From: Planctomycetota bacterium
GTDB taxonomy: Bacteria; Planctomycetota; UBA1135; GCA-002686595
Direction: 5' to 3'
DNA length: 7,529 bases
Assembly (NCBI GenBank): GCA_022447405.1
Contig: JAKVCE010000099.1
Location: 1 to 7,529 of the forward strand
Made by a program: the position numbers and the translations under genes. The notes beneath the pieces were generated by a model that searched no databases, was not told the origin of the DNA, and saw only the letters and a program-made list of their open reading frames with translations. Shown piece by piece: positions 1 to 4,755 of the stretch (position 1 is the first letter of the stretch; each line of letters begins with the position of its first letter).

Positions 1-10
1 ACTTCGGGGA

Positions 11-613
11 CTAGATCTGTCGGATGACGCTCACGACCACTCCGCGGATCTCAACGGTGGGCACCTTGATGGGCTCCATGGTGGAGTTCGCGGGTTGGAG
101 GCGGACACCGTCCCCCTCGAGGTAGAAGCGCTTCAGCGTGGCCTCTTCCCCGGGGAGGACGGCGACCACGGTCTCCCCGTCTCTCGCTTCCTCTCTGCGC
201 TCCACAAGGACGAGGTCTCCATCACAGATGGCGTCCTCGATCATGGAGTCACCCTTCACCCGAAGCGCGTATACCTCACCTCCCGGCGGGACCAGGTCCT
301 GCAGGGAGAGCTCTTCGGGGTCTTCTATGGTCTCGATCGGGGCTCCCGCGGCGATCCGTCCTAGGATCTGTACGGAGGCCTGATCGCGCGGTCCCTCTTG
401 TGAGGGTTGTATGGATCGGCTCGTGTGCCTGTCTCCCTTCGTGATCGCTCCCTTTCGCTCAAGCTCTCGGACGTGTCCGAAGATGGTCACCTTGTTCACT
501 CCAAAGTGCGCAGCGATCTCTTCGAGTGTGGGGGAGATACCCTGCTCTTCCACGAACTCCGTGATGAACGTGAGGATCTCACGCTGTCTCCTCGTGAGGG
601 GGGTAGGGCTCAT
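11..613 (-). CDS. lexA: LexA, SOS regulon repressor and self-cleaving peptidase
   Basis: This is a complete 200-residue protein, essentially the usual LexA length (about 200). Residues 1-70 form a winged helix-turn-helix DNA-binding domain; the recognition-helix region reads NKVTIFGHVRELERKG (40-55). Residues about 81-200 form the S24 peptidase domain. The cleavage site is Ala89-Gly90 in RIAAGAPI, the catalytic serine is Ser123 in GDSMIEDAI, and the catalytic lysine is Lys161 in ATLKRF. All autocleavage elements are present, so it should be a functional repressor that cleaves itself when RecA is activated by DNA damage. The ATG start at 613 is supported by AAGGA 10 bases upstream and gives the standard N-terminus (LTRRQREIL). 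A box-like palindrome about 54 bases upstream suggests autoregulation (inference). The helix sequence is closer to the Gram-positive STVHGHL type than to that of E. coli, which is why a GAAC-N4-GTTC-like operator was looked for. Confidence 0.97.
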   Translation of the reverse strand: MSPTPLTRRQREILTFITEFVEEQGISPTLEEIAAHFGVNKVTIFGHVRELERKGAITKGDRHTSRSIQPSQEGPRDQASVQILGRIAAGAPIETIEDPEELSLQDLVPPGGEVYALRVKGDSMIEDAICDGDLVLVERREEARDGETVVAVLPGEEATLKRFYLEGDGVRLQPANSTMEPIKVPTVEIRGVVVSVIRQI

Positions 614-623
614 GCTCTGGGGA

Positions 624-628
624 TCCTT
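624..628 (-). promoter_or_regulatory. Shine-Dalgarno of lexA
   Basis: On the minus strand AAGGA lies 10 bases before the lexA ATG. Spacing is slightly long but acceptable, and it supports the chosen start. Confidence 0.5.
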
Positions 629-666
629 GAAGGGGTCTGAGATTCGCAGGCCAACTCTTGTGTGCT

Positions 667-678
667 GACCTCGTGTTC
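667..678. promoter_or_regulatory. Candidate LexA box upstream of lexA
   Basis: The minus strand reads GAAC-ACGA-GGTC, 7 of 8 matches to the GAAC-N4-GTTC SOS-box core of Gram-positive type. It sits 54-65 bases upstream of the lexA start, where an autoregulatory operator is expected. The match is seen directly. Its function is inferred from position and from the type of LexA recognition helix. One 7/8 match alone could occur by chance in a region of this size. Confidence 0.35.
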
Positions 679-682
679 CAGG

Positions 683-706
683 CCGCCGCGGCCTAAGGCG
701 CGGCGG
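683..706. repeat. GC-rich inverted repeat (hairpin) between the small ORF and lexA
   Basis: The arms CCGCCGCG (683-690) and CGCGGCGG (699-706) are perfect 8-bp complements around the 8-base loop GCCTAAGG. No T-run follows on either strand, so this is not a standard intrinsic terminator. On the minus strand it lies downstream of the 31-codon ORF and just upstream of the LexA-box-like site. It could be a transcript end, an attenuating or stabilising stem in a shared lexA transcript, or a protein site. Confidence 0.45.
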
Positions 707-797
707 TTGAGGGACCGTGGTGGAGTGTCCCTCGGGTTGGGTTTCCTGAGTGTTCTGTGTGGCAGCGCTCTTGTTATCAGCGCCCTGTCGAGAAGGC

Positions 798-893
798 TCA
801 GACGAGCAGGGTGACGGTGAAGAGGACGCCGAAGAAGACGATGGAGGGGAGCTCAGAGAGGACCGCGCCGAGTAGTGTGTTGGATGTGTTCAT
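798..893 (-). CDS. Small 31-residue single-span membrane peptide, upstream of lexA
   Basis: The minus strand encodes an ATG-initiated 31-residue peptide beginning MNTSNTLLGAVLSELPS and ending IVFFGVLFTVTLLV. It has a polar N-terminus, one acidic residue (Glu14), no basic residues and a continuous hydrophobic stretch from about Ser17 to Val31, long enough to be a membrane helix. Third codon positions are G or C in 27 of 31 codons (ATC, GTC, TTC, CTC preferred), as in the neighbouring real genes, whereas the surrounding DNA is less GC-rich. No Shine-Dalgarno is visible before the ATG (CACGAAACT-ATG), and no alternative start exists before the in-frame stop upstream. It points towards lexA, so the two may share a transcript. 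I do not recognise a family. By size and location it could be an SOS-linked membrane peptide, a small subunit of a membrane complex, or a chance ORF. It lacks the positive charge typical of TisB-like toxins. Confidence 0.5.
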   Translation of the reverse strand: MNTSNTLLGAVLSELPSIVFFGVLFTVTLLV

Positions 894-937
894 AGTTTCG
901 TGGCTGGGTTCGCGTGGTGTTTGGCTAACAGAGGCCT

Positions 938-965
938 AATCTATCGTCTGTTGGGACCCTAACAA
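938..965 (-). promoter_or_regulatory. Candidate sigma70-type promoter for the small ORF (and perhaps lexA)
   Basis: On the minus strand TTGTTA (960-965) and TAGATT (938-943) are separated by 16 bases, each matching 4 of 6 consensus positions. Transcription would start near 931, giving an untranslated leader of about 38 bases before the ATG at 893. The match is weak, but it is well placed and lies in AT-richer DNA. Confidence 0.3.
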
Positions 966-970
966 GTCTA

Positions 971-982
971 AAACTTCCGTTC
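971..982. promoter_or_regulatory. Second candidate LexA box, next to the small-ORF promoter
   Basis: The plus strand reads AAAC-TTCC-GTTC, 7 of 8 matches to GAAC-N4-GTTC with a symmetric AAC/GTT core. It ends 6 bases upstream of the proposed -35 of the small-ORF promoter. Its left part, ACTTCCG, recurs in the palindrome at 1000-1011, so it could instead be a half-site for some other regulator. Confidence 0.3.
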
Positions 983-999
983 TTTAAGGGTGTGCTCCC

Positions 1000-1011
1000 A
1001 CTTCCGGAAGT
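1000..1011. repeat. Perfect 12-bp palindrome ACTTCCGGAAGT
   Basis: ACTTCCGGAAGT is its own reverse complement with no spacer. One arm, ACTTCCG, also occurs at 973-979, 27 bases away in the same orientation. The site lies in the AT-richer part of the nadB upstream region, so it could be an operator for nadB or for the minus-strand transcript. No regulator is recognised. Confidence 0.4.
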
Positions 1012-1219
1012 CCCTAGGAAATCCCTGGTTGAATTCTGCTGCTATCACGACCATTTTGAGCTTCTATGCTTCCATATCACCAACATCTAATTCTTCTGCT
1101 GGTAGCCATTTCCAGGGCGCCGATGTCGTGATCACCACTCCTATGGGCCTGTTAGGTCCCGCTCCCCTCGCTACAATCACCGGCCCGCTAAGGAGCGGAA
1201 CCCCTCCAAGAGCCCCGTC

Positions 1220-2926
1220 TTGAGCGCCTCCACACTCGTCACCCACCGCTCCCTCTGCCCCTACGACCCCCGGGCGGTAGCCTCCCACACCTTCGACCTC
1301 GTCGTCGTCGGTGGCGGCGCGGCTGGTGGTTTGGCCGCTTTGGAGGCCGCCTCTGCCGGCCTGTCTGTGGCGCTCCTCGCGAAGGCTGAGGCTCGGGAGG
1401 GCAACACGCGCTACGCGCAAGGCGGCGTCGCCGCTGTCCTCTCTCCTGAGGACTCTGTCGAAGATCACATCGCGGACACCCTGCGTGTCGGTCGAGAGCT
1501 CTGCGAGGGCGCGATTGTCAGAGAGGTGATCTCCAGCGGCCCGGCCGTCTTCCAGCACCTCCTCGACTTGGGCGCGCAGTTTGACCGCGATTCCAACGGC
1601 GACCTCTCGCTCTCTAGAGAGGGCGGACACAGCTCACCGCGTGTCGCGCACGCGCGCGGCGACGCGACCGGCGCAGAGATCCAGCACACCCTGCACAGGG
1701 CGCTCTCTCAGCACCCGAACATCTCAGTCTTCCCGCACCAGCAGGCCGTGGATGTCCTCTTTGATGCCGAGGGCTGCGCCGCGGGGGTCTTGACCTTGGA
1801 CCCAAGCAGCGAAGCGCTGGCCTTCTCGGCTGGGCAGGTGCTGCTCGCCACCGGCGGCTCCGGACACATTTGGCGTGAGACGACCAATCCGACCATCGCG
1901 ACTGGCGATGGGGTCGCCATGGCCTGGCGCGCCGGCGCGACGCTGCAGGACCTGGAGTTCGTGCAGTTCCATCCGACCTGCCTCTACGTCGCTGGCGCTG
2001 CGCGGGTCCTCATCTCAGAGATCGTCCGGGGCGCTGGCGCGGTGCTGCGCGACCGCCACGGCGAGCGCTTCATGGCAGAGTTCCACCCGGACGCGGAGCT
2101 CGCTCCCAGAGACGTCGTGAGCCGGGCCGTCTTTACGCGGATGGTCGAGACTGAAGACACCAGCTGCTACCTCGACCTCGCCGAGGTCAACGGAGACCCG
2201 CACGCCCTCTTCCCAGGGATCAGCCGCTTCTGCAGGGCCTTCGGCATCGACATCGCCAAGGAGCCGATCCCCGTGCGGCCTGGCGCGCACTACCAGATCG
2301 GCGGCGTGCGCGTGGACCTCGCAGGGCGCACGGACGTTCCGGGGCTGTGGGCCGTGGGAGAGGTCGCGAGCTCAGGGCTGCACGGCGCGAACCGCATGGG
2401 GTCGAACTCCCTCCTCGAAGGGCTCGTCCTCGGCGTCCGCGCGGGCCGCGAGCTCGCCGCTGCCGGGAGGGCCTCTGCGGGGCGTGCGGGCTCGCGCCTC
2501 ACCTCGCGGGCCGATATGACCGCGCCCGCTCCCTCCAACGCGCCCTCCGTCTCGCTCAACCTGCAAGACATCACCTACTCCATGAAGTCGCTCATGTGGC
2601 GACACATGGGGGTGCAGCGCAGCGGCGCAGGCCTCGCAGAGGCCAAGGAGAAGCTCGCCTTCTGGGCGCAGGTGGTCCAGGACCTCTCCCCGAAGGAGGC
2701 GCGCTCCTTTGAGCTCTTGAACATGCTCACCGTCGCACACCTCGCGACCACCTCAGCCCTCGCCCGCGAGGAGTCACGCGGCGTGCACTACCGTGACGAC
2801 TTCCCCGAGCAGCTCGACGGCTGGCGCCGCCACACGCTGCTCTGCGCCCAGTTCGAAGGGGAGCGGGCCGTCGGCCTCGAGCCGAGCCACGAGCCCATCG
2901 GACAGGTGGGCGTCCCGACCTCATGA
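1220..2926 (+). CDS. nadB: L-aspartate oxidase (first step of quinolinate/NAD synthesis)
   Basis: This 568-residue FAD flavoprotein oxidises L-aspartate to iminoaspartate, the substrate of NadA, in the cytosol. The dinucleotide-binding motif is at 27-37 (LVVVGGGAAGG). Family hallmarks follow: NTRYAQGGVAAV (62-73), SREGGHS (132-138), HARGDATG (144-151), QFHPT (249-253), ELAPRDVVSRA (293-303), GAHYQIGG (355-362), GEVASSGLHGANRMGSNS (380-397). Residues matching E. coli active-site positions are His251, Arg297, His357 and Arg392. A helical C-terminal domain spans about 445-545; an Ala/Ser-rich linker (411-445) precedes it. The start is TTG at 1220; it is the only ordinary start codon in frame before the FAD motif, preceded by a weak AAGAG 7 bases upstream. 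The N-terminal extension before the FAD motif is about 15 residues longer than in E. coli. SdhA/FrdA are related, but the motifs and lack of succinate dehydrogenase partners favour NadB. nadA and nadC are not in the window. It overlaps hflX by 4 bases. Confidence 0.93.
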   Translation: MSASTLVTHRSLCPYDPRAVASHTFDLVVVGGGAAGGLAALEAASAGLSVALLAKAEAREGNTRYAQGGVAAVLSPEDSVEDHIADTLRVGRELCEGAIVREVISSGPAVFQHLLDLGAQFDRDSNGDLSLSREGGHSSPRVAHARGDATGAEIQHTLHRALSQHPNISVFPHQQAVDVLFDAEGCAAGVLTLDPSSEALAFSAGQVLLATGGSGHIWRETTNPTIATGDGVAMAWRAGATLQDLEFVQFHPTCLYVAGAARVLISEIVRGAGAVLRDRHGERFMAEFHPDAELAPRDVVSRAVFTRMVETEDTSCYLDLAEVNGDPHALFPGISRFCRAFGIDIAKEPIPVRPGAHYQIGGVRVDLAGRTDVPGLWAVGEVASSGLHGANRMGSNSLLEGLVLGVRAGRELAAAGRASAGRAGSRLTSRADMTAPAPSNAPSVSLNLQDITYSMKSLMWRHMGVQRSGAGLAEAKEKLAFWAQVVQDLSPKEARSFELLNMLTVAHLATTSALAREESRGVHYRDDFPEQLDGWRRHTLLCAQFEGERAVGLEPSHEPIGQVGVPTS

Positions 2927-4263
2927 CGCGCGGGCTCCACGCGACCCGAGCCCCGCGCGAGCGGTTCGTCCTCTGCGGTGTGGTCTTTCCTGACCAAGTG
3001 GTCGAGCAGGAGGGGGAGCTCACGGAGGCCCGCGGCCTCGTAGAGGCCGCCGGAGGTGAGGTCGTGGGGGACGGCGTCGTGCAGCGCCGCGAGCGCCCGG
3101 TGGCCGCGACCCTGATGGGGAAGGGCAAGGTCGAGGAGGTCCTCGACGAGGTGCGCGCTCACAAGCCTGACGGGGTCGTCGTCGACAACGACCTCACGCC
3201 AGCGCAGGGCCGAAACCTCGAGAAGGCCTGGAAGGTGCGCGTCATCGATCGCTCAGAGCTGATCCTCGACATCTTCGCCCGCCGCGCCCGGACGGGGCAG
3301 GCGCGGCTGCAGGTCGAGCTCGCTCAGACCGAGTACATCCTCCCCAGGCTCAAGCGCATGTGGACGCACCTCGAGCGGATGGAGGGCGCGATCGGGGCGC
3401 GCGGCCCGGGAGAGACCCAGCTCGAGACGGACCGCCGCCTGATCCGCAAGCGGATCAGCGACTTGAAGAAGCAGCTCAAGCAGATCGAGAAGCGCAAGAT
3501 GCGCGAGGTCAGCTCACGGCACGAGGAGTACACCATCGGGCTCGTGGGCTACACGAACGCTGGAAAGTCCACGCTCCTGAATCGCCTGACCGGGGCGGGG
3601 GAGTTCGCGGCGGACCTGCTCTTCGCGACCCTAGATACGAGGACGCGAAAGTGGGAGCTCGCTGACGGTCGCACCGCGCTCCTCTCAGACACGGTGGGCT
3701 TCCTCTCTAGGCTCCCGCACCACCTCGTCGCCTCCTTCCACGCGACCCTCGAGGAGACCCTCCACGCAGACCTGCTCTTGCACGTCGCGGACGCCTCCCA
3801 CCCTGACGCCGTCGAACAGATCCGCGCGGTGGATGAGGTCTTGGGAGAGCTCTCCCAAGGCGGCAGGGACACCGTGCTCGTCTTCAACAAGATCGACGCG
3901 GTGGCTGATCCCATCGAGCTCACGTGGCTGCGCGCAGACAGGGAGGAGGACAGCCTCTTCCTCTCAGCCAAGACTGGCGAGGGGACAGAGGACCTTGACC
4001 GCCTCGTGCGGCAGCGCATTGACCTCCGCTCCGCTAAGGTGCGCGCCCTCGTCGCGCTGGCTGATGGCCGCACGATCGCGCGGATGAGGAAGGCGGGCGT
4101 CGTGATCTCCGAGGAGGTCTGTGAGGATGACTCCAAGCTCTCCATAGAGCTCAAGGTCGACGACGCCGCGCTCGGGAACCTGCGCCGCAGCCTCCCGAAG
4201 GAGGTCGCCTTAGAGGTGGTCGAACCAGCGGCGGTGCCGCGCGAGCCGGCTGGGCTCGAGTGA
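2923..4263 (+). CDS. hflX: HflX, ribosome-associated GTPase
   Basis: This 446-residue protein is of normal HflX length. The N-terminal HflX domain covers about 14-200, with the conserved GARGPGETQLETDRR (158-172) followed by a basic coiled-coil region (RKRISDLKKQLKQIEKRK, 175-192). The G domain follows: G1 GYTNAGKS (209-216), switch region with TLDTRTR (236-242), G3 DTVGF (256-260), G4 NKID (322-325), G5 SAK (348-350). A C-terminal domain extends to 446. HflX is known to bind and split stalled or stress-inactivated 70S ribosomes using nucleotide hydrolysis, and all G motifs needed are intact. The ATG start overlaps the nadB stop as ATGA, implying a shared transcript and translational coupling. 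A GGTGGG 13 bases upstream is the only ribosome-site-like sequence. No hfq gene, its common neighbour in proteobacteria, is present here. Confidence 0.96.
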   Translation: MTRGLHATRAPRERFVLCGVVFPDQVVEQEGELTEARGLVEAAGGEVVGDGVVQRRERPVAATLMGKGKVEEVLDEVRAHKPDGVVVDNDLTPAQGRNLEKAWKVRVIDRSELILDIFARRARTGQARLQVELAQTEYILPRLKRMWTHLERMEGAIGARGPGETQLETDRRLIRKRISDLKKQLKQIEKRKMREVSSRHEEYTIGLVGYTNAGKSTLLNRLTGAGEFAADLLFATLDTRTRKWELADGRTALLSDTVGFLSRLPHHLVASFHATLEETLHADLLLHVADASHPDAVEQIRAVDEVLGELSQGGRDTVLVFNKIDAVADPIELTWLRADREEDSLFLSAKTGEGTEDLDRLVRQRIDLRSAKVRALVALADGRTIARMRKAGVVISEEVCEDDSKLSIELKVDDAALGNLRRSLPKEVALEVVEPAAVPREPAGLE

Positions 4264-4272
4264 GCGGCAGCG

Positions 4273-4286
4273 CCCCTCCTCAGGGG
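4273..4286. terminator. Short hairpin between convergent hflX and the LysM gene
   Basis: CCCCT (4273-4277) and AGGGG (4282-4286) form a 5-bp stem with a 4-base loop, in the 16-base gap and the first bases of the LysM-gene stop region. No T-run follows on either side, so at best it is a weak bidirectional transcript end. Confidence 0.2.
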
Positions 4287-4750
4287 AAGAGGCTCGCGAG
4301 CGGTGGGAGCTCAAGGACCTGCCCAGCCCGCAGGTCGTTCGGGCTGGCGAGGTCGTTCCAGCGCGCGACGGCCGCGACGACGTCGTTGAGAGGGGGCCTA
4401 TCAGGCTCTGTGTAGAACTCCTGGCACAGCGTCGAGAGGGTGCTCCCAGGCCGGACGGTGAGCTCTACGATCGCCGGCAAAGGAGAGGGGGCAGGCTCGA
4501 CCGGTAGGGGCGCCTGGAGAGGGCGCAGAGGCGCATCGTCTAGGGGAACGGAGCCCTCGAGCTGGATCGGCGCCGCGCCGCTAGGCCCTCCGAGGAGGAC
4601 GCGAGCGGGGATCCCAGGGCGCTCCTCATCCACGCTGACTCCGGTCAAGGACTCAGCCCTGGTCTCGGCAGCCGCCCTCCAGCGCGAGAAGCCCCAGCCC
4701 GCCGAGGCGGCGAGACCGAAGAGGAGGAGCCAGCCGAGGAGGGTCCTCAC
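4280..4750 (-). CDS. Small membrane-anchored LysM-domain protein
   Basis: This 156-residue protein starts with a hydrophobic segment (about 3-20, LLGWLLLFGLAASAGWGF) with almost no positive charge other than Arg2, followed by Arg-rich residues. It is either an uncleaved signal anchor or a signal peptide; no lipobox cysteine is seen. Residues about 35-93 are a low-complexity, Pro-rich linker (PLQAPLPVEPAPSPLP). Residues about 95-149 look like one LysM domain: VRPGSTLSTLCQEFY, then WNDL and LRAGQVLELP, with a longer middle loop (TEPDRPPLND) than usual. LysM domains bind N-acetylglucosamine polymers such as peptidoglycan, so it probably sits outside the cytoplasmic membrane and contacts the wall. 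There is no catalytic domain. The start is GTG at 4750, 5 bases after the secDF stop, so it is probably coupled to secDF. Its exact role is unknown. Confidence 0.75.
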   Translation of the reverse strand: MRTLLGWLLLFGLAASAGWGFSRWRAAAETRAESLTGVSVDEERPGIPARVLLGGPSGAAPIQLEGSVPLDDAPLRPLQAPLPVEPAPSPLPAIVELTVRPGSTLSTLCQEFYTEPDRPPLNDVVAAVARWNDLASPNDLRAGQVLELPPLASLFP

Positions 4751-4755
4751 CGAGC

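Larger units (their letters stand above)
968..1054 (-). other. 28-codon ORF or gene remnant in the AT-richer island
   Basis: The minus strand is open from ATG (1054) to TAG (968). The peptide begins MVVIAAEFNQGF and ends RDFRKWEHTLKERKF. The same frame is also open beyond one TAG just upstream, where it reads in part GVVITTSAPWKWLPAEELDV. The composition reads more like protein than noise, but third-position GC is only 17 of 28, unlike the neighbours, and there is no clear ribosome site. It may be the decayed end of a foreign gene or chance. The plus strand is open here too (990-1223), so coding direction is unresolved. No family recognised. Confidence 0.2.
894..1219. other. Intergenic region upstream of nadB with an AT-richer core
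   Basis: About 330 bases carry no convincing gene. GC content over 961-1140 is about 47% by count (85 of 180), against well over 60% in the flanking genes. It holds the candidate minus-strand promoter, the box-like site, the palindrome and the 28-codon ORF listed separately. A sequence AAGGAG at 1190-1195 is a good Shine-Dalgarno in itself but lies 24 bases before the nadB start, with no start codon at normal distance. A plus-strand promoter for nadB must lie here, but I could not pick one with confidence. No tRNA or rRNA signature was seen. Confidence 0.5.

Noticed and set aside
763..787. Small inverted repeat GCGCT/AGCGC after the small ORF as a terminator
   Set aside because: The stem is only 5 bp with a 9-base loop, and no T-run follows on the minus strand.
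757..939. 60-codon plus-strand ORF across the small membrane peptide
   Set aside because: It has no ribosome site and no recognisable pattern; the minus strand in the same place has much better codon use for this genome.
901..940. GGTTCGCG as a tRNA T-arm
   Set aside because: No matching acceptor, D-arm or anticodon stem could be built around it on either strand.
990..1223. 77-codon plus-strand ORF overlapping the nadB start by TTGA
   Set aside because: The stop-start overlap is attractive, but third-position GC is only about 55%, the peptide is Ser/Thr/Pro-rich with no family resemblance, and there is no proper ribosome site. It is not called as a gene.
1064..1630. Long minus-strand ORF (188 codons) antisense to the start of nadB
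   Set aside because: Most of it is the reverse complement of clearly conserved NadB sequence in GC-rich DNA, where antisense frames stay open by bias. Only its last part, in the AT-richer island, is discussed as a possible remnant.
3549..4154. 201-codon minus-strand ORF inside hflX
   Set aside because: It is Ser/Arg-rich low-complexity sequence antisense to the intact HflX G domain, so it is a shadow of that gene.
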